Shown here: positions 13,917-21,855 of the stretch, piece by piece
Position numbering within the stretch: position 1 is the stretch's first letter
Layout: every line of letters begins with the position of its first letter
IMG/VR virus record: IMGVR_UViG_3300021373_002789
Coordinates: 1-22,844 of that record
Length of the DNA stretch: 22,844 nucleotides
Direction: 5' to 3' (one strand)
Origin: a virus
Made by a program: the position numbers and the translations under genes
Notes under the pieces: generated by a model
Told to the model about the DNA's origin: nothing
Seen by the model: the letters and a program-made list of their open reading frames with translations, nothing else
The model's database searches: none

Positions 13917-16900
13917 TAAGCTACTCCCATCGGATTAAGTATTCCACCGGCTCTTTTTTGATTATGTAACTCTTTTTGCACTGCCTGTGCTATCAAAACT
14001 CCTAATTTTTCTGATCGGTTATCATCAGCTTTGGAGTTTTGAGAAGAGTTACCGTTAGAATCTACTGCAACATTTACAGTAACATTGTTTTGTTGTCCTG
14101 CTCCATGTAAATCAACCGGTATAGACTTTCCGTTTGGTAAAGGTACTACTGCTTCTGTGCCGTGCAACATTGCAGGATAGCCTGCTTGGGGACCTTTAGC
14201 AATACCTCCTGCAGAATATCCAGGGCCTTTTGCAATTCCGCCATACCTATAAAAGTTCCCTTGCGATCCTGCTCCATACCCCTGTGGACTATTTGCTACA
14301 GCGGCTCCTGAACTATTATATTGAATTCCGCCAGTACTTCCAGTTCCCATTCCTATAATCGTTTGCATTATTTTTACAGCTATCATTTCTGCAATGAGTC
14401 GTGCAAGAACTTGTAAAATCATTCTACCCATATTTAAGAAAGCATCTTTTACACTTGAAGTTCCTTGAATAATAGAATCAAAAGCATCTGCAAATCCTGT
14501 TTCAAGACTTTGACTTAGCTTATCTGTAGCTTGCTGTAAAATATCCATGTTGTCTTCTGCTACCCTAGCTTTCTCTTCTAGTAACATTATTTCTCTTTTT
14601 CTTTGTAGGATTTCTTTTTGATGCGCTTGCTCTGCTAAGGGTCCTCCTGTTATTATTTTTTGCTCTAACTGAAGAAGCATTGCTTGTTTTTCACGAAGTA
14701 ATAAGTTGGCTTCTTTTGCTTTTCTTTGAAGAACTGCCTGCCCTCTAGTAAGAGAAGGCAACCTAACATCACTTACTGCTTCTTTTTGAAGCTTAAATCT
14801 ATCAAAAGCTATCCCATCTAACTCTGCTTCAATTTGTCTTAAAATTTCGGGTAGCTGTTCATAATTATCTCCGAGTAGCTTTTTAATAAGAACTCTTTGA
14901 GGGCCTTCTTCGATTTGTTGAGTAGTAAACCCTAAAGTTTTCATTATAGAATCTAAATTTTTAACTTCATTTACCATTTGTTCCAAACCAATACGGAGCT
15001 GTAAAGGGTCCCCGGAACCTAGTTGATTTTTTAAATTACTTCCCATACCTTGAAGATTGGTCATTCCTGAGCCAAACCCTAAAGCCGCTGCTTGTAGAGC
15101 GGCAATTTCGTCATCTGTGCCATTTTTTAAAGCTTCTATAAATGCGGGAGGTAATAGACTAAATCCTTCACTCTCAAGTATACTATCATACCTCTCTTTA
15201 GCATTTTTTTGCATTATAAGTATAGCATCCATACTTAGTCGTAACTTGTCATTTAATTCTTGTTTTTCTTCTTCTGTTAATTCACCTCTTAAAAACATAC
15301 CCACAACGGCACTTTGTCTCGCATGAATATTATCTAGCTCTTCTTCATACTTTTCAAGAGCTTTTCTAGCGCCTCCTAAATTTCCTGTAGCTATTGCCTT
15401 CATTTGAGCTTCTACGTCTCCTTGGCCCGCTTTTCCGGAAAAAATATTTGCAAAATCTTCAGCTAAAGTAGAATACTCATTAGTTAACTCTTTTACTGTT
15501 TGTAAGCGTTTTTCTTCATATTCTGAGATTCCTTTAATAAAATCATTTTTTGCTTGAACTACTTCAAGCTCTTCTCTACTGGTACCTAAAGCACTTAAAG
15601 CTCTATCTTCCAAAGCCTGTAAGTTCTCTTCTATATTATCTGCAAAAGTAAACTTACTAAAAATTCCTTGTGAAGTATCATACCCCATTTTATTTAAAGC
15701 AGTCTCAACAATAGAATTATCTAAAAGTCTATTTAATCCTTCAATGATTAAGTTCAAACCAATTTGCAAGGTTTTTACCACGCCTGTTATCATTGCCTTG
15801 AAGCCATCAATAGCTCTAATAGGGCTTTCTTTTAGTTCTGCTAGGGCTTTACTAATAGCAATTATACCTGTTAGTACAAAACCTCCTATTTTTAAAGCAG
15901 ATTTAAGTTTTCCCATATTTCTTTTCGCAAAGTTTGCAGCATCTCCAATTTTTCTCACACTAGTCGCTGTAAGACTAGCTGTTTTTTCTACGCCTTTTAA
16001 TCCTATTAGAGCAGCTTTTCTGAAACCTTTTATCTCTTTTTCAGAATCATCTAAATTATCTTCAAACTTATTGATTTCTTTGTTTATATCTTCAATAGCT
16101 TCTACTGTTAAGCCTCCAAAAGCTTTTGAAGCTGTTTCACCTGTTTCTTCTAATTCTTTTTTAACTCTCTCTAAATCTTTCTTCAGACGCCCTAGAGCTT
16201 GAGGGGATACTACTTCTCCTGCTGCAAGTTTCTGTAATGTTTTACTCTTTGCTCCACCTTCTATTGCGGCACCTGCGCTTTTTTCTAGTTTTGTAGTAAC
16301 ATCTTGTAGTTTTTCTTCTAAAAATAAAGCGGCTAATTCTAAATCTTCTGCTTTATTTTTTATGAAGGAACCAATTTTACTTGCGGCACCTCCAGTAGCC
16401 ATTTTAGTACCACCAACAGCAAGTTTGCCCATTTTAGCGACAGCACCTGCTACGCTTCCTACCATTAATTTTATTGCACCACCAAATCCTGCAATATTTG
16501 CAAGTATTAATGCAGCTAACGCTGCAAATGCAGTAGCGGCTGCTTGAGCATTGTTATTAATAATATTTACTAACCCCGTAACCGCAGGCATTGCTTTTTC
16601 TGTTATATCTTCTACTATTTTTTGAAATGTTTTCTGTAACTGTACAAAGGGGTTTGCTTCTGGGTCAATTGCTCCAAAAGTATCATTTAACTGTCTCATT
16701 GTTTCAACAAAAACTGCTTGACTTCGCTCTGCCGTTGTAAGAGCATCACGAGATTTGCCTATTGCAGTTGCATATCTTTCTGTTGCTTCCTCAAGTCGTA
16801 GAGTGATACCTAATTCATCCAATAGTTCTGGTTCTGCTTTTGATACACCTCTAAGCAGTCGGTTAAAGGTGTCTTCAAACTCAAGACCTAAACCTTTTGA

Positions 16901-17383
16901 AGCCTTTGTCGCTCCAACAACAAGCTCTTCTAGTTGTGCGTTAGAAAATCCTTTTGCAGCACCCGTAGCCGCGGCTTGAGCGGCCATTTTAAAATCCATC
17001 ATTCCTTGAGAAGATTCTTGTAAATTATTGGTTAAAGTTTTTATTGCAAGACCAGAACTAGAAGCAAAATCAATTTGAGCTTTACGTAAGTTTTCTAAGT
17101 CTGCTGCTCTTTTTAAAAATCCGAATGCAGCGCTTAAGGCAAATACTTGAGCAGCAAAACTTGCATAGATACCTACAAGACCTCCCATGCCTTGAGACAT
17201 TTTAGAAAAGTTTTTACCGGCGCCTGAAGAAGCTTGTGCAGCACCTTTTAGTCGTCTATCTGCAGTATGTGCGCTTGTACCTACATTGTCTAACTGCTTT
17301 CCAAGCTTAGCGGCATCAACGGAAACTTTTTCCATTTTACCGTTAACCATTACGTCAATAAAAACCTTATTTCGTTTTGCCAT
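13916..17383 (-). CDS. Tape measure protein
   Basis: The 1155-residue product fixes tail length; at the usual rule of about 0.15 nm per residue it predicts a tail of about 170 nm. It is helical throughout, with hydrophobic stretches near residues 67-95, 280-318, 495-515 and 985-1005, a long coiled coil at about 873-958 (LLREKQAMLLQLEQKI and following) and the C-terminal HGTEAVVPLPNGKSIPVD motif (about 1071-1090) common in tape measures. Residues 125-250 include a family-conserved stretch (FEDTFNRLLRGVSKAEPELL). I see no lysozyme, transglycosylase or peptidase domain. It starts one base after the GT chaperone stop (TGA-C-ATG), as expected because the chaperones coat it during assembly, and its stop overlaps the gpM start. 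Confidence 0.95.
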   Translation of the reverse strand: MAKRNKVFIDVMVNGKMEKVSVDAAKLGKQLDNVGTSAHTADRRLKGAAQASSGAGKNFSKMSQGMGGLVGIYASFAAQVFALSAAFGFLKRAADLENLRKAQIDFASSSGLAIKTLTNNLQESSQGMMDFKMAAQAAATGAAKGFSNAQLEELVVGATKASKGLGLEFEDTFNRLLRGVSKAEPELLDELGITLRLEEATERYATAIGKSRDALTTAERSQAVFVETMRQLNDTFGAIDPEANPFVQLQKTFQKIVEDITEKAMPAVTGLVNIINNNAQAAATAFAALAALILANIAGFGGAIKLMVGSVAGAVAKMGKLAVGGTKMATGGAASKIGSFIKNKAEDLELAALFLEEKLQDVTTKLEKSAGAAIEGGAKSKTLQKLAAGEVVSPQALGRLKKDLERVKKELEETGETASKAFGGLTVEAIEDINKEINKFEDNLDDSEKEIKGFRKAALIGLKGVEKTASLTATSVRKIGDAANFAKRNMGKLKSALKIGGFVLTGIIAISKALAELKESPIRAIDGFKAMITGVVKTLQIGLNLIIEGLNRLLDNSIVETALNKMGYDTSQGIFSKFTFADNIEENLQALEDRALSALGTSREELEVVQAKNDFIKGISEYEEKRLQTVKELTNEYSTLAEDFANIFSGKAGQGDVEAQMKAIATGNLGGARKALEKYEEELDNIHARQSAVVGMFLRGELTEEEKQELNDKLRLSMDAILIMQKNAKERYDSILESEGFSLLPPAFIEALKNGTDDEIAALQAAALGFGSGMTNLQGMGSNLKNQLGSGDPLQLRIGLEQMVNEVKNLDSIMKTLGFTTQQIEEGPQRVLIKKLLGDNYEQLPEILRQIEAELDGIAFDRFKLQKEAVSDVRLPSLTRGQAVLQRKAKEANLLLREKQAMLLQLEQKIITGGPLAEQAHQKEILQRKREIMLLEEKARVAEDNMDILQQATDKLSQSLETGFADAFDSIIQGTSSVKDAFLNMGRMILQVLARLIAEMIAVKIMQTIIGMGTGSTGGIQYNSSGAAVANSPQGYGAGSQGNFYRYGGIAKGPGYSAGGIAKGPQAGYPAMLHGTEAVVPLPNGKSIPVDLHGAGQQNNVTVNVAVDSNGNSSQNSKADDNRSEKLGVLIAQAVQKELHNQKRAGGILNPMGVA

Positions 17384-17384
17384 G

Positions 17385-17819
17385 TCAGCCTTTTACATTA
17401 TGGGTGTAGTTTTTTCCACCGCTTTTCGCTTTACGTTCTTCTGCTTTGCGTTTTTTGTCTGCTTGATCTGCTTTATAAAGTACTATCTCTCTTTCATAAA
17501 GTTTCATAAAATATAGTACTATTCTAGGATTTTCTATTTGATAAACTTTAAAAAAGTAGTCTAGTCCATCCCAGTATTTTCCCATGTATGTTCCACTCAT
17601 TCCTTCCCAGTGATCTGGTAGTAAGCTGAACATAAAAAATGCCACTTGAACTTCTTCTGGAAAGTCAGAAGGTTCGAGCGGCATTTTGGTAGGATCTGGT
17701 TCTTCCCCTAATTGTTCACATAGAAGCAAGTACTTCTCTACATCGAAGTTACTATCTGCCTCCTGTACATATCGCTTTAGTAGAGATTGGATTCGCTCTA
17801 CTTGCTCCCAGTAAAATTT
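17385..17819 (-). CDS. Frameshift extension (T part) of the G-GT tail assembly chaperone
   Basis: This frame has no credible start of its own: it opens just after a TGA at 17820-17822, exactly at the slippery site AAATTTT (17813-17819) inside the upstream chaperone gene. A -1 slip there continues as Y-W-E-Q-V-E-R-I-Q and runs 142 codons to the TGA at 17385, giving a fusion of 278 residues (136 + 142). Internal landmarks include FFMFSLLPDHWEGMSGTYMG and a basic Lys/Arg-rich tail (KADQADKKRKAEERKAKSGG). In lambda the equivalent gpGT recruits tube protein to the chaperone-coated tape measure. It ends one base before the tape measure start. A TTG at 17729 could be called as a start but has no role in this model. 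Confidence 0.88.
   Translation of the reverse strand, partial: KFYWEQVERIQSLLKRYVQEADSNFDVEKYLLLCEQLGEEPDPTKMPLEPSDFPEEVQVAFFMFSLLPDHWEGMSGTYMGKYWDGLDYFFKVYQIENPRIVLYFMKLYEREIVLYKADQADKKRKAEERKAKSGGKNYTHNVKG
17779..17802 (-). promoter_or_regulatory. Putative frameshift-stimulating stem-loop
   Basis: The minus strand reads AGTAGAG (17802-17796), a 10-base loop, then CTCTACT (17785-17779): a perfect 7-bp stem. It starts 10 bases after the slippery heptamer and contains the zero-frame stop TAG. Position and strength fit a downstream stimulator, though the spacer is slightly longer than the 5-9 bases most often reported. Confidence 0.6.
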
Positions 17820-18220
17820 TCAAGATCACCTACAGTTTCGGTAACCCACGTATCAAATACGTTAGAGTTCTTCATAAGAAGCTCTGCGTTTTCTTGAGTA
17901 TAGGGAAGCTCATCTTCAGGGTCGTAAGCCGAGACATCTACCAAAAGAAGCTCTTCTAGGTACGAAAACTTCAAGCCAGACCACGTTTTAATGACTGCTT
18001 TACAATACTCTAACAAAAACTTTTCTTCATCTAATACTTCTTCAGGTTGTCGAGTTTTTTTATCAAACTTCGTGCTTACACATTTTTTACGCAACTTAAG
18101 AAGTTCTTCTCTTCCTAGATAGCAAAGTGATACTTTCATATCTTTGTATCCGGGAAAATCAATAGAAACAGTTTTACTTGGAGTCATCAGACTCGCTAAA
18201 GAAACAGGTGAATCGCTCAT
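17798..18220 (-). CDS. Tail assembly chaperone, short form (gpG-like)
   Basis: This 140-residue cytosolic protein lies between the tube protein and the tape measure, the position of the lambda G chaperone. The sequence is acidic and helical, with KKCVSTKFDKKTRQPEEV (about 45-62) and the conserved WSGLKFSYLEELLLVDVSAY stretch (about 80-99). Its stop TAG at 17798-17800 follows the slippery site by 12 bases. Most ribosomes should end here and produce the short chaperone; a minority should shift to make the fusion. It is the first gene after promoter P1 and has its own Shine-Dalgarno (AAGGA at 17227+1000, that is 18227-18231, 6-base spacing). The family was assigned from position, size and the frameshift as well as sequence. 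Confidence 0.92.
   Translation of the reverse strand: MSDSPVSLASLMTPSKTVSIDFPGYKDMKVSLCYLGREELLKLRKKCVSTKFDKKTRQPEEVLDEEKFLLEYCKAVIKTWSGLKFSYLEELLLVDVSAYDPEDELPYTQENAELLMKNSNVFDTWVTETVGDLENFTGSK
17813..17819 (-). promoter_or_regulatory. Programmed -1 frameshift slippery heptamer
   Basis: In the reading frame of the short chaperone the minus strand reads A AAT TTT, an exact X XXY YYZ heptamer. After a -1 slip both tRNAs re-pair on AAA and TTT. The alternate frame is closed by TGA immediately upstream (17820-17822) and open downstream for 142 codons. A Shine-Dalgarno-like AGGTGA (17826-17831) lies 6 bases upstream and might add to the effect. Confidence 0.85.
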
Positions 18221-18226
18221 TTTTTA

Positions 18227-18231
18227 TCCTT
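18227..18231 (-). promoter_or_regulatory. Shine-Dalgarno of the tail assembly chaperone gene
   Basis: AAGGA on the minus strand, 6 bases before the ATG at 18220. It falls within the roughly 30-base leader expected from promoter P1. Confidence 0.7.
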
Positions 18232-18256
18232 TGAGAGTGTAAATTTATATCTTGTA

Positions 18257-18285
18257 ATTATAGGTGAAAGGAGGTGAGATGTCAA
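18257..18285 (-). promoter_or_regulatory. Perfect-consensus sigma70 promoter (P1)
   Basis: The minus strand reads TTGACA (18285-18280), 17 bases (18279-18263) and TATAAT (18262-18257), again an exact sigma70 consensus. Transcription should start near 18250, about 30 bases before the chaperone ATG. The A-rich AAAAAATAAA (18297-18288) upstream of -35 is the same as in P2. The promoter is placed directly after the tube-protein terminator, restarting transcription for the chaperone, tape measure and tail-tip genes. Confidence 0.9.
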
Positions 18286-18305
18286 GATTTATTTTTTATA
18301 GGAGT

Positions 18306-18330
18306 AAATAAAAAGGGGCCGAAGCCCCTT
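18306..18330 (-). terminator. Rho-independent terminator after the tail tube gene
   Basis: On the minus strand AAGGGGC (18330-18324), loop TTCG (18323-18320) and GCCCCTT (18319-18313) form a perfect 7-bp stem closed as C(UUCG)G, one of the most stable tetraloops, followed by a T-rich tract (TTTTATTT through 18306). It lies 20 bases after the tube-protein stop. Confidence 0.95.
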
Positions 18331-18349
18331 AAGATATGATATTTTATTA

Positions 18350-19444
18350 TTATGCGCCGACGTACTTTATAGACAGTTCGTCAGTTCCATCAATTGTGCT
18401 AGGCAACGCATGGAAAGTAGTTTCAATTGAGATAACATCATCAATTGAGTGAGTAGGAACTTCTAGGTGACACTGTGACATTAGCAATTCAACTCGAGGA
18501 GTTGCAGTTCCTCCAACTTTGAAGGTTAAAGTAAAGTCATTTGTAATCTTAGTAGTATCTTCGATAATGTTTTCAAATAGTTCCGCACTTGAATCATCCG
18601 CCGCGTTTAGATAACACGTAAAGTTACCAGAAACAGAACGAGTTCCAGTTACATGGCCTAAAGGCTGATTAACTACGCCTAGAGTTTCTGGAGTAAGGAA
18701 CGTAATATTATTTGAAACTGTAACGTTTCCTCCTGTTAATACTAAGTCGTAAGTTGCAGGATGATTACCTCCCATAGCTGTAGCAGCCGTTAAGCTTGTT
18801 AAACGATTACGAATAAAGTTGCTTGTATCACTTGCACCCGCGCCTTCTGTAACAGTAGCAGTAGGTTCGCTGTCTTCAGTAATAATCTTACCAAAACCTG
18901 ACCAGTTAATAGTAGCAATTCCATCAATATCAAAGTCAAGAGAAGCTTCGTTTACAACACAGCCTGCAATCTTATAAGTCGTTTTTGTGCCGGAGCCTGC
19001 TCCACCCATTACAAAAAAGATATCTGCTTCTCCTAAAGTAGTCTTATTGGAAGAAGTAAAGGCAATATCAAGATCTGTAGTATCTCTAGTAAATCCAGTA
19101 AAATCATAAGAGGCATAAGCAGCATCTCCAACCATTAATGCCCAAAGAACTTCTTCTACTGCGTGATGGCTGTCTTGTGTATCATCCGCGTTACCTGAGC
19201 CGCTCGCTTTGAAGGGGCGCATATAAGTTGAAAAACTCCACTCTGCAGGTGCATAGGAGTCTGTAAACATTTGGCGACCCCGTCGGCTGTTGCCGCTAGT
19301 GTCTGCCATCTCGTTCAGAGTAATTTCTGACGCATTTGTTGCTTGCGAAAAGGAGAATCCATCAAGAACAGGCATTTCCCAAATAGCACTGCCTATCTTA
19401 ACGAATACCTTAGTATCGCGACTAAAATATAATGTATCTGTCAT
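18350..19444 (-). CDS. Major tail tube protein
   Basis: The 364-residue, beta-rich, cysteine-poor protein lies between the tail terminator and the chaperones, where the tube subunit always lies in lambda/HK97-type modules. Its start (TLYFSRDTKVFVKIGSAIWE), the helix-strand pattern around residues 25-75 (ATNASEITLNEMADTS, SYAPAEWSFSTYMRPF) and the last third (VSGNFTCYLNAADDSSAELF, VPTHSIDDVISIETTFHALP) match the tail-tube family. Hundreds of copies stack into the tube. It has the best ribosome-binding site of the window (AGGAG at 19452-19456, 7-base spacing) and is followed at once by a strong terminator, both fitting high output. At 364 residues it is longer than lambda gpV (246), so an added surface domain is possible. 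Confidence 0.9.
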   Translation of the reverse strand: MTDTLYFSRDTKVFVKIGSAIWEMPVLDGFSFSQATNASEITLNEMADTSGNSRRGRQMFTDSYAPAEWSFSTYMRPFKASGSGNADDTQDSHHAVEEVLWALMVGDAAYASYDFTGFTRDTTDLDIAFTSSNKTTLGEADIFFVMGGAGSGTKTTYKIAGCVVNEASLDFDIDGIATINWSGFGKIITEDSEPTATVTEGAGASDTSNFIRNRLTSLTAATAMGGNHPATYDLVLTGGNVTVSNNITFLTPETLGVVNQPLGHVTGTRSVSGNFTCYLNAADDSSAELFENIIEDTTKITNDFTLTFKVGGTATPRVELLMSQCHLEVPTHSIDDVISIETTFHALPSTIDGTDELSIKYVGA

Positions 19445-19505
19445 AGTATATCTCCTATGGTATTGAAAGGACTAGGACGTGAACGTTTGTTCGTGCCAGC
19501 CGTTT
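19445..19505 (-). promoter_or_regulatory. 61-base leader of the tube gene with strong Shine-Dalgarno
   Basis: The gap between the tail terminator gene (stop TAG at 19506-19508) and the tube gene contains AGGAG (19452-19456) 7 bases before ATG. I see no consensus promoter or terminator in it; a weak 4-bp inverted repeat (GAAC/GTTC) near 19480-19495 is too small to call. The tube gene therefore probably shares the upstream transcript. Confidence 0.55.
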
Positions 19506-19967
19506 CTAGTAACGAACCTCCAGAAGGATTTCTCCTACACCTAGGGGTTCCAATACTCCTTCATCAGTATCAATACTAATAATACTGATTTGATGTGTGT
19601 GTTCTGTATCGCCTCGACGATTTGTAAACTCTAATCGAGAATTAGTCTCAACTACAGTCTCTATGTCTTCTAACAGTTCATCTAAAGCTACAGTCGGGTC
19701 TTCGTCTTTTACATATACTCTAATGGTAATTGCAAAAAATCTATCTTTATAACCTCCGCCTTGATACTGTCTGCTTTCCCCTCCTGCATTTAAGTGCAGT
19801 GCAGGAAACTCATCTACTTCATCCCAGAATTTTAGTCGAGGATGAACATTTCCATAAACATTAGTATTAAAGTCTCCATTTCCATCAATTTCTTTTAACT
19901 TGTCTACTAACGCATTAACAATTCCTAGCCTACGGGTAGTGTATATTCTATTTGTATCCGTAGTCAT
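19506..19967 (-). CDS. Tail terminator protein (gpU-like)
   Basis: The 153-residue protein has the mixed alpha/beta plan of tail terminators: an N-terminal helix (RRLGIVNALVDKLKEIDG), a strand pair around FPALHLNAG, a long strand (FFAITIRVYVK, about 84-94), a helix (ALDELLEDIETVVETNS) and a C-terminal strand that ends in GVGEILLEVRY. It sits immediately before the tube gene, as in lambda and HK97. It forms the ring that stops tube growth and joins the tail to the head. Its ATG overlaps the upstream stop by one base (TAATG). The assignment rests on fold pattern and gene order. Confidence 0.82.
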   Translation of the reverse strand: MTTDTNRIYTTRRLGIVNALVDKLKEIDGNGDFNTNVYGNVHPRLKFWDEVDEFPALHLNAGGESRQYQGGGYKDRFFAITIRVYVKDEDPTVALDELLEDIETVVETNSRLEFTNRRGDTEHTHQISIISIDTDEGVLEPLGVGEILLEVRY

Positions 19968-21265
19968 TAGCTTCTCCTGACTCCATATCTCCCAACCGCT
20001 AATTCAGTAGCTATTTGTCGTATGGACATTTCTATTAAAAGTCTTGGGTCTCTATCACGAGTATACATTTTACCTCCAGGAGCAAAAACTGCATAAGGAT
20101 TTGTCATATAATTATAACCAATACTTAAATTACCCTTTGCAGTTGTAGTTGCATTAGCGGTAACAGTGCTAGCAAATCTTCCTGTACGATAAACCAGTCG
20201 AGGAGAAGTCATATTGTCCATCAAAGTATCATGAAGCCTTATATTAATCATAGCAATAATATTATGTAAGCTATACTCTGATTCAGACCCTTTAAGATCT
20301 CCTGATCCTTTTCTAGAGCGCCTTACTTTTTTAGTAAGAGGCTTTTTTGTAGTTACTGCTTTATCTTTTGCTTTTCGTCTTCTTTTTTTCGTTCCTGATT
20401 TTACGTGTTTACCTTTTGAAATATCTGCCGTTACAGAGTCAAGTATCATATCTGTGTGGTCGTCTTCCATGCTTGGACTTCCTGACATGGTATACCAATT
20501 CTGGGTTTGTGCCCACTCAAATATAGCGTCTTCTAATTCTGGTTTAATATTTTTCCAATCTGCTGGTACACCTCCTGCAGGATTTTCTTTACTAGACATT
20601 AAGCTAAGGCCTACTTCTACACTTTCTTTTATAGTGTATTTTCGTCTTCGACCTCTTCCACTAGTTTCGAAGTACATTTCTACCCCGAACTTATCGGATA
20701 GCTTTTTTGCCTGCTCACTAGCAACAAATCCTCCAAAAAGATTTGTTCTGCTTAAACTTTCCATGGATTTAGCTAGTTGTGCCATTCCAACTGTAATAGG
20801 GTCTCCATGCATATTCTGCTTGGTACCATGTTGTCTAGATAATCCTAAATTAAAAGACTCTGTCTCTTCTTCTCCGAACTCTACTTTTAAAGAAGCTTCT
20901 AAGTATCGTATTGCTGCTCTTTTAACTACTCTAAAAGGTTCTGTGTCTCGTCCGGTTGCTTGAGTAAAAAATACTACTTGAGTGCTGCTAAATCTGATTG
21001 CATGCTTATCACTAGGAGTTCTTAGATGTCTTCTAAGATTTATCATAGCATAACGAGCAGCTCTATGTAAAACTACATCATCTACAAAAGGTAGTTTTGA
21101 TTTTCTTTTTTGAGCAAGCCCATAGCTATGCTTTATACCATGAAAAAGATTTTCTGTAGTTACCAAAACTTTTTGAGGCATTTTATCAACGCCTCTTCTA
21201 GCGTATCTGCTATTTGCTGCTTTATACATACGGCGCATAACACGCTTAATGTTTGCCTGAGCCAT
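19967..21265 (-). CDS. Uncharacterised neck or tail-completion protein
   Basis: I do not recognise the family by name. The 432-residue protein lies between the head-tail connector and the tail terminator, where HK97-type phages carry a neck (gp10-like) protein, but it is much longer than those. The N-terminal 60 residues are Arg/Lys-rich. Residues 60-280 appear alpha/beta and may be a separate domain. Residues 289-320 form a very basic low-complexity linker (GTKKRRRKAK, TKKVRRSRKG). The last 100 residues look like a structural domain (MTSPRLVYRTGRFASTV, NYMTNPYAVFAPGGKMY, DPRLLIEMSIRQIA). It is stop-start coupled on both sides (TAATG at 21263-21267 and 19965-19969). A head-closure or minor head role is inferred from position; DNA contact by the basic linker is possible. 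Confidence 0.75.
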   Translation of the reverse strand: MAQANIKRVMRRMYKAANSRYARRGVDKMPQKVLVTTENLFHGIKHSYGLAQKRKSKLPFVDDVVLHRAARYAMINLRRHLRTPSDKHAIRFSSTQVVFFTQATGRDTEPFRVVKRAAIRYLEASLKVEFGEEETESFNLGLSRQHGTKQNMHGDPITVGMAQLAKSMESLSRTNLFGGFVASEQAKKLSDKFGVEMYFETSGRGRRRKYTIKESVEVGLSLMSSKENPAGGVPADWKNIKPELEDAIFEWAQTQNWYTMSGSPSMEDDHTDMILDSVTADISKGKHVKSGTKKRRRKAKDKAVTTKKPLTKKVRRSRKGSGDLKGSESEYSLHNIIAMINIRLHDTLMDNMTSPRLVYRTGRFASTVTANATTTAKGNLSIGYNYMTNPYAVFAPGGKMYTRDRDPRLLIEMSIRQIATELAVGRYGVRRS

Positions 21266-21840
21266 TAAAAGTTTTTATACATATCAAGTACTCGCTTAAT
21301 ATGGTCTGGGAACGCTACACTATCGCCTCTTCCAATTTGATTCTCTACAGTTGCTCCTGATAAAGTGCGTCGAGGAGTATGCTCATCTTTCATGTAGTAC
21401 TTGATTAAGTCTACAACTGCTAGTCGCAAGTCTACAGGACATACGGAGTACCCTGCTGTATATGTAACTTTTACTGATCCCGCTCCACGAGGCCAGTTTT
21501 TATAGGTAGATCCTGTTACGTACAGTACACTATCCGTCGTCGTGTCAAGATAATAGTCTGTAGTTGGCACGGTGGTGTAACTTTCCGTAACAGAATCTCT
21601 TTTTTCTACAGAAACAATAGCATTTACTGGAGACTCTGTAAGCTGTACAATATGAGTGTCCCAGTCCATGTTAAATGTTTCTACTTTATTAGTTGTGTAG
21701 TGGTCAACAATACTGTTTCCACAATAAGTTTTTACTAATTGACTCACTGAATCAATCATTTGATTTATACGAAAGTCGTCCTTAGGATTAGTAAGGCCTT
21801 CAATCTGTTTATAATCTGCAAGAGTAATTAAATTTGCCAT
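21265..21840 (-). CDS. Head-tail connector protein (HK97 gp6 / SPP1 gp15-like)
   Basis: The 191-residue protein begins LITLADYKQIEGLTNPKDDF, followed by a helix (RINQMIDSVSQLVKTYCG), a beta region (VETFNMDWDTHIVQLTESPV) and a C-terminal helix pair (CPVDLRLAVVDLIKYYMKDE); this layout is that of gp6-type adaptors that ring the portal. It lies just after the capsid gene, as expected. It starts after the capsid terminator with a poor ribosome-binding site (no AGG in the 15 bases before ATG), so its output should be low relative to capsid protein. It overlaps the next gene by one base. Confidence 0.88.
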   Translation of the reverse strand: MANLITLADYKQIEGLTNPKDDFRINQMIDSVSQLVKTYCGNSIVDHYTTNKVETFNMDWDTHIVQLTESPVNAIVSVEKRDSVTESYTTVPTTDYYLDTTTDSVLYVTGSTYKNWPRGAGSVKVTYTAGYSVCPVDLRLAVVDLIKYYMKDEHTPRRTLSGATVENQIGRGDSVAFPDHIKRVLDMYKNF

Positions 21841-21855
21841 AATAAATCAATTAGT

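Noticed and set aside
17385-17729. Independent 114-residue gene starting at TTG 17729
   Set aside because: The frame is open upstream to 17819, exactly at a slippery heptamer; there is no Shine-Dalgarno for the TTG, and the chaperone frameshift explains the whole frame.
19445-19505. Promoter upstream of the tube gene
   Set aside because: Only poor hexamer matches with wrong spacing could be found, unlike the exact consensus at P1 and P2.
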